A DNA stretch of 11,794 bases from Limnochordia bacterium (GTDB taxonomy: Bacteria; Bacillota; Limnochordia; Darwinibacteriales; DTU012). The notes beneath the pieces were generated by a model. The model did no database searches. It was given only the letters and a program-made list of their open reading frames with translations, and was not told the DNA's origin. This document shows positions 1-5,336 of this stretch, piece after piece (position 1 is the first letter of the stretch; each line of letters opens with the position of its first letter). The stretch is taken from positions 1 through 11,794 of the forward strand of contig SKHL01000170.1 in NCBI GenBank assembly GCA_007116995.1. The letters are read 5' to 3'. Both the position numbers and the translations under genes were made by a program.

Positions 1-1304
1 TTGTTTTCTGGACGCAATACACCTTCAATATTGGATCCCAAGAATCCGGGAATCATTGGTGCCCGACCTAAACAGGCTAATTTCGCATAAGGCGAACCTA
101 ATGCTAATGCTTTAAATAGGTGATCCTCACGAGCAAATCCGCCACCGAAAGAAAGATCCGGCACTCGCAAGCCATGATTTGCTAGGATATCGGCATATTC
201 TACGGCTTTACTATGCAAGCTAAGAGAAGGCACACCCCAATGCTCCATCATATTCCAGGGACTCATGCCTGTTCCTCCACCAGCCCCATCGATGGTTAGT
301 AGATCTAACTTCGCATCTGTAGAGAATCGCAGAGCCATGGCTAACGTTTTCATACCATACGCGCCCGTCTTCAGTGAGATCCGTTTATATCCCAGTTTTC
401 GCAAATAGTTCACAGACTGCATAAAACTTCGCTGCAATTGAGCTTCTGTAGAATCTGTAGTGCCCCCTAGTCGACTGTGACGAGCAAATGATTTAATCGC
501 TCCTGATTTGAAGGCCTGTTGATTGACAGCTCTAGTGGGATCGGGATCCACTACATAACCCCGTTTTGCTAAGAACAAGGCATAGTCAAGACTATCAACT
601 TGTATTTCCCCGCCAATGTCCTTCGCTCCCTGGCCCCATTTCAACTCGATAATAACAGAGTCTCCATACTTATCAATGACATACTCAGCTACTCCGTTAC
701 GAGTGTCTTCTACATTTAGTTGAACGAAGATGGCACCATACCCATTGCTATACCTTTGGTATACTTCGATTCGCCGATCCAATTCGGGAGCATCTAGAAT
801 CCGCCCATCTTGAATTACGGCATTTCTATCAACACCGACCACATTTTCCCCAATTACAACGGGAAAACCAGCTAAGGCCGCTCCGATGGCAAAAGAATCC
901 CAATACTTCGCAGCAATAAATGTAGAGCCAAGGGCTCCAGTCATAATCGGTAGTTTACATTTCGTTTTCACCTGTTGTCCAAATTCCGTCTCCAAGTTCA
1001 CTTCAGGAAAAATACAATTATCCGCATCATTGCTAACACCCGCACCGAGCCCTTCAGCCCCATAGGCGTACCCTTGAATTCGCAGGGAATGATAGCCCAC
1101 ACCAACAGGGCTAGTGTTTCCACTACCCGCAGTTGTTATCCCAAAATCCCTAGGATATAAGACTTTTCTCCCTTGGATGGACGATATCCATGTTTCACAC
1201 TTCCCCATGCAATCTGCGCGACATAAAGTACATAGCCCTGATTCACAGGCATCCCCACGATTGACAGTTCCTAACGCATCATTCTTTTTTCGCCATTCTA
1301 GCAT
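1..1304 (-). CDS. FMN-binding glutamate synthase family protein (C-terminal part outside the window)
   Basis: This is an open frame of 434 codons that continues past the left edge. I translated it by eye. It resembles the FMN/glutamate-synthase central domain (GltB domain 2 type), which in true GOGAT makes glutamate from 2-oxoglutarate and ammonia. Visible marks are a Cys cluster near the N-terminus (C20, C25, C28, C32, C36, within ESGLCTLCRADCMGKC), which may hold an Fe-S cluster; the KWGQGAKDIGGE stretch (222-233), which matches the family's Lys/Gly-rich flavin-site loop; and IDGAGGGTGMSP (338-349), which matches the canonical GGTG(A/M)SP phosphate-binding loop. The start is ATG at 1304 with GGAGGGG a few bases upstream. 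No glutaminase domain precedes it and no GltD gene lies next to it, so this is the stand-alone form common in anaerobes, whose electron donor and exact substrate are uncertain. It has its own promoter region (1337-1505). Family assignment is firm; the precise reaction is inferred. Confidence 0.9.
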   Translation of the reverse strand, partial: MLEWRKKNDALGTVNRGDACESGLCTLCRADCMGKCETWISSIQGRKVLYPRDFGITTAGSGNTSPVGVGYHSLRIQGYAYGAEGLGAGVSNDADNCIFPEVNLETEFGQQVKTKCKLPIMTGALGSTFIAAKYWDSFAIGAALAGFPVVIGENVVGVDRNAVIQDGRILDAPELDRRIEVYQRYSNGYGAIFVQLNVEDTRNGVAEYVIDKYGDSVIIELKWGQGAKDIGGEIQVDSLDYALFLAKRGYVVDPDPTRAVNQQAFKSGAIKSFARHSRLGGTTDSTEAQLQRSFMQSVNYLRKLGYKRISLKTGAYGMKTLAMALRFSTDAKLDLLTIDGAGGGTGMSPWNMMEHWGVPSLSLHSKAVEYADILANHGLRVPDLSFGGGFAREDHLFKALALGSPYAKLACLGRAPMIPGFLGSNIEGVLRPEN

Positions 1305-1336
1305 TTTATACCCCTCCACAAGTATAAATATACACT

Positions 1337-1362
1337 GACCTGTATATATAATCATCCAGGTC
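1337..1362. promoter_or_regulatory. Inverted repeat bracketing the -10 box, possible operator
   Basis: GACCTG (1337-1342) and CAGGTC (1357-1362) form a perfect 6-bp inverted repeat with 14 bases between the arms. The -10 box of the proposed promoter lies inside the spacer. A dimeric repressor bound here would block polymerase. The arms are short, so chance cannot be excluded; the position is the main argument. Confidence 0.4.
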
Positions 1363-1373
1363 TGCTTTATCAA
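1345..1373 (-). promoter_or_regulatory. Likely promoter of the glutamate synthase-like gene
   Basis: Read on the minus strand, TTGATA (1373-1368) is followed by a 17-base spacer and TATATA (1350-1345), a good sigma-A type match. Transcription would start about 1338, giving a leader of roughly 35 bases before the ATG at 1304. An inverted repeat brackets the -10 box. Confidence 0.6.
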
Positions 1374-1420
1374 TAAGTATATTTCTTGTTTAACTTAATG
1401 TAAATAGAAATGCATATTTA

Positions 1421-1458
1421 TATACGTGTATACATCGAAGTGCATGTATACACGTATA
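1421..1458. repeat. 15-bp perfect inverted repeat, operator pair or leader hairpin
   Basis: TATACGTGTATACAT (1421-1435) and its exact reverse complement ATGTATACACGTATA (1444-1458) are separated by 8 bases. Each arm contains a GTATAC palindrome, similar to the core of operators bound by some GntR-family regulators. The element sits about 50 bases upstream of the proposed -35 box of the glutamate synthase-like gene. It has no T-tract and is A/T rich, so a terminator role is unlikely. It could be two operator copies in opposite orientation or, if transcription starts near 1494, a leader hairpin. Confidence 0.7.
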
Positions 1459-1499
1459 CCAGGGGTGAGAGAGACATATAGTCCTTCTCTAGGGCATAA

Positions 1500-1505
1500 A
1501 TTATA
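1500..1505 (-). promoter_or_regulatory. Possible second -10 box (TATAAT) upstream of the glutamate synthase-like gene
   Basis: A perfect TATAAT lies at 1505-1500 on the minus strand, directly after the terminator of the preceding gene. No convincing -35 box is found 16-18 bases upstream, where the terminator stem lies. If used, it would make a leader of about 190 bases carrying the 1421-1458 hairpin. Confidence 0.25.
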
Positions 1506-1515
1506 CTTTTTGACA

Positions 1516-1556
1516 TAGCAAAAAACCTCCTGTTACAGTAAGGAGGTTTTTTGCTA
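1516..1556 (-). terminator. Strong hairpin terminator after the ASRT-family gene (probably bidirectional)
   Basis: A 16-bp perfect stem pairs 1516-1531 with 1541-1556 around a 9-base loop. The arms contain CCTCC and GGAGG followed by six T (six A on the other side), so the structure has a U-run in either direction. It lies 10 bases past the stop codon of the ASRT-family gene and separates it from the glutamate synthase-like gene. Confidence 0.9.
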
Positions 1557-1565
1557 AATGCATGG

Positions 1566-1937
1566 CTAATCCAAAGGATAGGCCATAGTGGTCATTAGTC
1601 CTATTTCGGCTTGGGTCGTATCTAACCGGCTATATTGGATAATTACCGGCTGGCTACTTTCAACCATCAACGCATAGGGAACTCCCTGGGGAATGCTATT
1701 CCCTTGTGCGTCAGCTAGCTTATCGAGGCGCAGGTGATTTGTACGCTCCGCCTTACATAGTGCTGTAAAGCCCCTCATTGGGTCTTTATCCTCAAAATAC
1801 ACAGTTAACTGCAAAGTAGCATCCTCAGTACCCGGATTCAACAGGCAGATAGCCTCATGACTGACATAATGTCCTGGACTACTAATCTCTGGAAAATAGC
1901 AGTCAGGCACATACCACACACACTTACCCTTGTTCAT
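1566..1937 (-). CDS. ASRT family protein (Anabaena sensory rhodopsin transducer-like, PF07100 type)
   Basis: A 123-residue soluble protein with no signal peptide or membrane segment. Family marks I recognise are W8 followed by VPDCYFPE (10-17), SHEAICLLN (26-34), TVYFED (45-50), the basic RTNHLRLD (65-72) and the QYSRLD motif (101-106) near the C-terminus. These match the small all-beta ASRT family. The founding member is the soluble partner of a cyanobacterial sensory rhodopsin, but most members occur without rhodopsin and are thought to bind small molecules, probably sugar-related. The start is ATG at 1937, because GGGGG at 1947-1951 stands 9 bases upstream. An in-frame TTG at 1946 directly abuts that SD and is unlikely. 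It is 38 bases downstream of the class II aldolase gene, so the two are probably co-transcribed and end at the 1516-1556 hairpin. A role in sensing or handling a sugar phosphate is inference. Confidence 0.88.
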   Translation of the reverse strand: MNKGKCVWYVPDCYFPEISSPGHYVSHEAICLLNPGTEDATLQLTVYFEDKDPMRGFTALCKAERTNHLRLDKLADAQGNSIPQGVPYALMVESSQPVIIQYSRLDTTQAEIGLMTTMAYPLD

Positions 1938-1975
1938 TAGAAACAACCCCCTATACTTATATATGTACCAATGAT

Positions 1976-2695
1976 TTACTTAAAGAACAACTCTAATAAC
2001 CCATTAACTTTCCCTGGGGCCCCAGGCATAGGGAGACCCCGGGTTTTCATGGTACGCTCTAAATTACCCACATCATCCTTGGCTATTTCCTCTGCGCCAC
2101 CTAATAACTTAGCAACCAAGATAGACTTAGCCGCTGCCTCCATCATCTCAAAAAACTCTAGCGCTCGTTCTACTCCATCCGGACTTGTGACAATCGCACC
2201 GTGGTTCTTCATCAAAAACGCATTGGCGTACGGTAATTTGTCGTCAAAAGCTTGGGCTAACTCGTCTGAGAGAGGCTCTGCATATTCTACTGTGACCATG
2301 GGTCCTACTTCGATAATGGGCTCAGGTAAAAAAGCCTTAGTTAACAGATCTGTATTAGCGATAGCGAATCCAGTCATAACTGGTGGATGCGCGTGCACTA
2401 ACCCTGTTAAATCGGGGCGAAGCTGGAATATCCGTAAATGGAAAGGCGTTTCTCCTGTGGGTTTCCGCCCCTCTTTAGTGTATAGCACTTGCCCACTCAT
2501 ATCGATTATACAAACATCGTCGAAGGTCACCTTCCGTTTGGCTACTTTGGTTGGGGTAATCAATACCACATCCTCTGCAACACGATAAGACAAATTACCT
2601 CCATGAGACGTGACATATCCTAGTTCTGCTAATCGTACACTAGACTCTGCTAATTCAACAATCTGGTCTTGATACTGTTTTTGTAATTGGTGCAC
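1976..2695 (-). CDS. Class II aldolase/adducin family protein (fuculose-phosphate aldolase-like)
   Basis: A 239-residue cytosolic protein of typical length for zinc-dependent class II aldolases (FucA/AraD/adducin-head fold). The phosphate-binding stretch SHGGNLSYR is at 30-38. The catalytic-type Glu is E82 in PTGETPFH, and the zinc-ligand histidines are H101 and H103 (VHAHPP) and H165 (KNHGAI). All expected active-site residues are present, so it should be active. Likely reactions are retro-aldol cleavage of an L-fuculose-1-P-like sugar phosphate, a related epimerisation, or a decarboxylation; substrate cannot be read from sequence. The start is GTG at 2695 with GGAGGAG 7 bases upstream. A weak extended -10 (TGGTATGTT, 2736-2728) lies in the 94-base gap upstream, without a clear -35, so it may have its own promoter or be read from the exported-protein gene before it. 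It is followed by the ASRT-family gene. Confidence 0.9.
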   Translation of the reverse strand: MHQLQKQYQDQIVELAESSVRLAELGYVTSHGGNLSYRVAEDVVLITPTKVAKRKVTFDDVCIIDMSGQVLYTKEGRKPTGETPFHLRIFQLRPDLTGLVHAHPPVMTGFAIANTDLLTKAFLPEPIIEVGPMVTVEYAEPLSDELAQAFDDKLPYANAFLMKNHGAIVTSPDGVERALEFFEMMEAAAKSILVAKLLGGAEEIAKDDVGNLERTMKTRGLPMPGAPGKVNGLLELFFK

Positions 2696-2789
2696 TAGTA
2701 CTCCTCCATTCTACTGATTAATTAACTAACATACCACATTGAGTAGCTAATTCCTGCTATACTTTTCTATACCTGCATTGCCCCCCTAC

Positions 2790-3575
2790 CTAATCAACGA
2801 GGATGACGACGGAATAATCAGCGAGAAAATCATATATTGATAGTGCCTCAAAAATCTGTTGCGCTACCTCCTCGCTAATGAGTAGTTCCGTGTTAGCGGG
2901 GCCAAATACATCCATAGCCTGTACAGTAAGGGGTGATGTATAAGAAAGTTTACCAGGAATAGTAACCCGCTGTAACAAATAGGGAGATATTTCCTTGCCA
3001 TAGGATACCACACCTTGCTGTTGTACCATTTCATAGGGAGCTGTAACCCCACCATAAATTAGTTGACCCGATTCAGACCAAATGCGTGGACTCATTCCCC
3101 GTTGTATCTCTAGTCCTCTGGCATCAACCACGAGTCCTGTATAGATTTGACGATACATAACTAGTTGTAACAGTCCTGTGGCGATTTGAGTATCTAGGTT
3201 AGATTTACGCACAATCTGTAGAAAATCATACAGATCCACATCCATTTGATCCAGATCTACCATTACTGACGCTCGTGTCATATTTGGCGGGGTTTTCAGT
3301 AAGAGTTTTACGACGTGATTATCTCTCGTACCGAACGCTCCCGATAACCTACTGGCATTTAAGAAATCTCCTCCCAGTCCATGAGTCCACAAAGAAATCC
3401 GTGCAGGATCGCTACCAAGCTCTCCCTCTAGATCATAAGATACTTCATAGGTCGCATTAGCTTCTAGTAAGAATGTCCGCGTGGCTAATGCAGCCTCGGC
3501 ACTCACGGGGTATACCCAAACAATCACTACTAAAACACAAAGCGTCAATAGTGCTCGGTGCAACAAGCTTCTCAT
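2790..3575 (-). CDS. Exported protein with LPP20-like C-terminal region
   Basis: A 261-residue protein with an N-terminal signal peptide: basic MRSLLHR, then a hydrophobic core, then VSA|EA near residue 25. No lipobox Cys is seen, so it is probably secreted or tethered by its uncleaved signal. The stretch TGLVVDARGLEIQRGMSPRI (146-165) and the closing part with a SEEVAQQIF helix (235-243) and SVVILVD (255-261) resemble the C-terminal part of LPP20/FlgT-like envelope proteins ('DARGL...SPRI' then a predicted helix and a 'VVIV.D' end). The function is unknown. The start is ATG at 3575, with GGAGG 7 bases upstream and a signal peptide directly after it. The frame stays open to 3713, but those 46 extra codons would cross the likely promoter (3607-3635) and the terminator of the preceding gene, so I reject them. 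Confidence 0.8.
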   Translation of the reverse strand: MRSLLHRALLTLCVLVVIVWVYPVSAEAALATRTFLLEANATYEVSYDLEGELGSDPARISLWTHGLGGDFLNASRLSGAFGTRDNHVVKLLLKTPPNMTRASVMVDLDQMDVDLYDFLQIVRKSNLDTQIATGLLQLVMYRQIYTGLVVDARGLEIQRGMSPRIWSESGQLIYGGVTAPYEMVQQQGVVSYGKEISPYLLQRVTIPGKLSYTSPLTVQAMDVFGPANTELLISEEVAQQIFEALSIYDFLADYSVVILVD

Positions 3576-3606
3576 AATGTAACCTCCATCGATTCGAAAG
3601 TCTTCC

Positions 3607-3635
3607 ACTATGTTTATTCTCCATTTTCTCATCAA
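3607..3635 (-). promoter_or_regulatory. Possible promoter of the LPP20-like exported protein gene
   Basis: TTGATG (3635-3630), a 17-base spacer, then CATAGT (3612-3607) on the minus strand. Each box matches the sigma-A consensus at four of six positions. The site lies between the upstream terminator and the start codon at 3575, where a promoter is needed. Confidence 0.4.
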
Positions 3636-3694
3636 CTCCTGCCAACAAATACCATAGAAAAGGTATGATTGGCTAAAGTAAAACTTATACTTAC

Positions 3695-3725
3695 CAAAAA
3701 AGGACGGAATCAAGACTCCGTCCTT
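3695..3725 (-). terminator. Rho-independent terminator after the exported protein gene of unknown family
   Basis: Read on the minus strand, AAGGACGGA (3725-3717), an 8-base loop and TCCGTCCTT (3708-3700) form a perfect 9-bp GC-containing stem that runs into a continuous T-run. It starts 14 bases after the stop codon at 3740. Confidence 0.9.
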
Positions 3726-3739
3726 GCTAGTATTATGAG

Positions 3740-4519
3740 TTACATACGAGTGTAGACATGATAACGGAGATGAGCAGAGCTACCTCCCCAGAAACCAAGG
3801 ATATGGTAGGGCGCTTCGTTCTCTAGCACTACATAAAATCGGTGTGGAAAAAAGATTCGCACCAACCCTGCTAGACCGAGGGAAATAACCTGAATCCTTT
3901 GGGTATCTTCCATAAAAGCGGCTACCTGTGGAGGAAAATTCGATTTCCGATTTAATCGTTCTAGAGCGGACACATCCATAAAATCTACCCTCAAGCGATT
4001 AAATTTGTTTGCACTATTAATGTCAAACAGATTTCCATGAAACTCTGTTATCCCTTGTAACATTAACCCCTGTAAATACAAACCTAAACTCTCAATATCT
4101 ACAGTTTCCTCAGGAACTTTTACTTCCCGATCGTCTTGTAACTGCTGATCGAGAAAAAACTCAACAACCAATAGATTATCATCCGTTAACCGGGCCATCC
4201 GCTGGTCGAATCCTATCCGCTCTTGATCCTCAGCACTCGTTACTATTAGCTGGCTCTGCAATAAGTGTAGATTCATGTCATACATACTATGACTAGTGTA
4301 GCTAGACCCTTCAGCCTTAATAACAATCTGATTTAATGCTGTGTCCACTTTCATCTGGGATGTATACGAGTACTCTACGTCTCCGCTAGGCGTGACGATG
4401 TCAATTTGATAGTCCTGCACAGAGGGCAACACATCACGAAACCCCCTAGCTAACCCCGAACTTACAAGCAAGGAGAATAAACCACAGAGAACAAAACAAA
4501 TTCTGACGTACTTAGACAT
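3740..4519 (-). CDS. Exported protein of unknown function
   Basis: A 259-residue protein with a clear signal peptide (basic start, hydrophobic residues about 7-21, likely cut near SGLA|RG at 24). The only Cys residues (C8, C12) are inside the signal, so it is not a lipoprotein. I do not recognise a family with confidence. The body looks all-beta at first (about 36-125), then has a segment with ESLGLYLQGLMLQG (148-161), and ends in a strand-rich part with FYVVLENEAPYHILGFWGG (about 227-245). That order recalls DUF3108-type envelope proteins, but the match is weak. The start is ATG at 4519 with GGAGGGG 5 bases upstream. It has its own promoter region and terminator, so it is a single-gene transcript. 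The next gene also encodes an exported protein, which hints at a shared envelope setting. Confidence 0.72.
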   Translation of the reverse strand: MSKYVRICFVLCGLFSLLVSSGLARGFRDVLPSVQDYQIDIVTPSGDVEYSYTSQMKVDTALNQIVIKAEGSSYTSHSMYDMNLHLLQSQLIVTSAEDQERIGFDQRMARLTDDNLLVVEFFLDQQLQDDREVKVPEETVDIESLGLYLQGLMLQGITEFHGNLFDINSANKFNRLRVDFMDVSALERLNRKSNFPPQVAAFMEDTQRIQVISLGLAGLVRIFFPHRFYVVLENEAPYHILGFWGGSSAHLRYHVYTRM

Positions 4520-4546
4520 TGGAACCCCTCCTAAGACGTTTACTTC

Positions 4547-4576
4547 TGTTTAGCACAGAAAAAATCCTGCTAAACA
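4547..4576 (-). promoter_or_regulatory. 9-bp inverted repeat in the leader of the exported protein gene
   Basis: TGTTTAGCA (4547-4555) and TGCTAAACA (4568-4576) form a perfect 9-bp inverted repeat with a 12-base A-rich spacer. It ends 27 bases before the start codon at 4519 and lies downstream of the -35/-10 region, so it would be in the transcript or act as a downstream operator. In the minus-strand RNA the loop, not the 3' side, carries the U-run, so it is not a normal terminator. Confidence 0.5.
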
Positions 4577-4609
4577 TATTGGTGGATTTATCCAATTATT
4601 ACACTTAAA

Positions 4610-4640
4610 AGCATAATCTAATTTTTCCTCATCCTGTCAA
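4610..4640 (-). promoter_or_regulatory. Likely promoter of the exported protein gene of unknown family
   Basis: A consensus -35 box TTGACA lies at 4640-4635 on the minus strand. The best -10 is TATGCT (4615-4610), at a long spacing of 19 bases. The -35 is convincing; the -10 and its spacing are not ideal, which could mean an activator is needed. Confidence 0.45.
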
Positions 4641-4675
4641 TACCGAATATGTACCAGATGTGAGAAAAACACATT

Positions 4676-4707
4676 AAAATACGCGCAGGAAATCCCACGC
4701 GTATTTT
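4676..4707 (-). terminator. Hairpin terminator after the CD3324-family gene
   Basis: AAAATACGCG (4676-4685) and CGCGTATTTT (4698-4707) form a perfect 10-bp stem with a 12-base loop. On the minus strand the stem ends in TATTTT. The U-run is short, so termination may be partial. It starts 13 bases past the stop codon at 4720. Confidence 0.7.
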
Positions 4708-4719
4708 GTCGACTAAAGT

Positions 4720-4989
4720 CTATTCCTTTTTTCCTGCTCGGATAATCCTACGTATACTATCATAGCTTAAATGGTACTGTTCCATTAAAGCGTCCACCGA
4801 TTCACCTTTTAGATAGAGCTGGTAAATTTCGTTATTTCTCGCTTTAAGTTGGGCTTTTGTACCATTGCGTTCGCCCCAACTGAGATAACCCTGTGCCCGT
4901 TTTGGAATATAAATCTCTTCCCCCTGCACATATTGTTGAATCTGGTGGAGTAAATCCCGCGGTAAAACTTTTTCGGCATTCACATACAT
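4720..4989 (-). CDS. CD3324 family protein (Mor-like small HTH DNA-binding protein)
   Basis: An 89-residue basic protein of the size typical for the CD3324 family, which is common in Clostridia and distantly like the C-terminal HTH of Mu Mor activators. Family marks are VLPRDLLHQIQQYVQGEEIY at 8-27, IPKR (28-31), SWGERNGTK (37-45), and a C-terminal helix-turn-helix at about 58-85 with YDSIRRIIRAGKK as the recognition helix. It is probably a DNA-binding regulator; its target is unknown. The start is ATG at 4989; the best SD is GGGGG 12 bases upstream, which is rather long. It follows two tiny ORFs that have a good promoter, with no strong promoter or terminator in between, so it is probably co-transcribed with them. 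It ends at the 4676-4707 hairpin. Confidence 0.85.
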   Translation of the reverse strand: MYVNAEKVLPRDLLHQIQQYVQGEEIYIPKRAQGYLSWGERNGTKAQLKARNNEIYQLYLKGESVDALMEQYHLSYDSIRRIIRAGKKE

Positions 4990-5015
4990 TCGGCCATGCT
5001 ACCCCCTAAGTGGTG

Positions 5016-5084
5016 CTAGCCTCGATCAATTTCTAGAAAACCTGGTATACATAGAAGGACGTTATCATCACTTCTAGCTCCCAT
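5016..5084 (-). CDS. Possible 22-codon ORF coupled to the small ORF upstream
   Basis: An ATG at 5084 overlaps the TAA of the 32-codon ORF as TAATG, the classic coupling arrangement, and reads MGARSDDNVLLCIPGFLEID plus two residues before TAG. There is no separate SD. It could be a real coupled micro-ORF, or the frameshifted tail of one original gene that began at 5182. No family is recognised. Confidence is low because of the length. Confidence 0.3.
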   Translation of the reverse strand: MGARSDDNVLLCIPGFLEIDRG

Positions 5085-5182
5085 TAATAATGGATTGCTA
5101 CACAAGCTTTCTCTGAATTAAGGTAGGCCAACACCTGATTTTCCCACGCTCCATTAACACTTAACTGGTACACCTTTACCAT
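5084..5182 (-). CDS. Small ORF of 32 codons with a strong SD and promoter
   Basis: The protein begins MVKVYQLSVNGAWENQV and ends SEKACVAIHY. An AAAGGAGG SD (5200-5193) stands 10 bases before the ATG at 5182 and 7 bases before an in-frame GTG at 5185, so either start could be used. A good promoter lies about 45 bases further upstream. Two strand-like stretches followed by NSEKACVA look like the beta-beta-helix start of short (70-80 residue) proteins of the kind 'KVYVL...F.S.EKA..A'. If so, the stop at 5086 truncates it, and the remainder may be in the overlapping frame at 5016-5084. This could be a genuine small peptide or leader gene for the CD3324 regulator, or a decayed gene. No function is assigned. 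Confidence 0.55.
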   Translation of the reverse strand: MVKVYQLSVNGAWENQVLAYLNSEKACVAIHY

Positions 5183-5234
5183 CACCGGCCTACCTCCTTT
5201 CTTTTAAGATATAATTGCACGAATCCTCACTCAT

Positions 5235-5263
5235 ATCATACTTGAATCCTGCTTCTCTGGCAA
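5235..5263 (-). promoter_or_regulatory. Promoter of the small ORF/CD3324 unit
   Basis: TTGCCA (5263-5258), a 17-base spacer and TATGAT (5240-5235) on the minus strand. Both boxes match the sigma-A consensus at five of six positions. Transcription would start near 5228, about 45 bases before the 5182 ATG. It is the best-looking promoter in the window. The rest of the stretch 5264-5336 holds only a weak imperfect hairpin over the end of the large VWA gene. Confidence 0.7.
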
Positions 5264-5336
5264 GGGAAAATCGGCTCGGAATCGTTTATGCAAACCCAAT
5301 TTCCCAAACAAGCATTAGTGTTTCTTTTGGCAAATA

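Noticed and set aside
1971..2588. 205-codon open frame on the plus strand
   Set aside because: It lies fully antisense to the class II aldolase gene, whose active-site motifs, SD and context are clear. No SD or recognisable protein pattern supports the plus-strand frame.
2696..2789. Terminator or clear promoter between the LPP20-like gene and the aldolase gene
   Set aside because: No stable hairpin with a T-run and no good -35/-10 pair is visible; only a weak extended -10 at 2728-2736.
3576..3713. 46-codon N-terminal extension of the LPP20-like exported protein
   Set aside because: It would bury the signal peptide inside the protein and overlap the terminator of the preceding gene and the likely promoter; the ATG at 3575 has an ideal SD.
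5052..5076. TAGAAG...CTTCTA hairpin between the micro-ORFs and the CD3324 gene
   Set aside because: Only 6 bp with a 13-base loop, no U-run, and it lies inside the possible 22-codon ORF; too weak to call.
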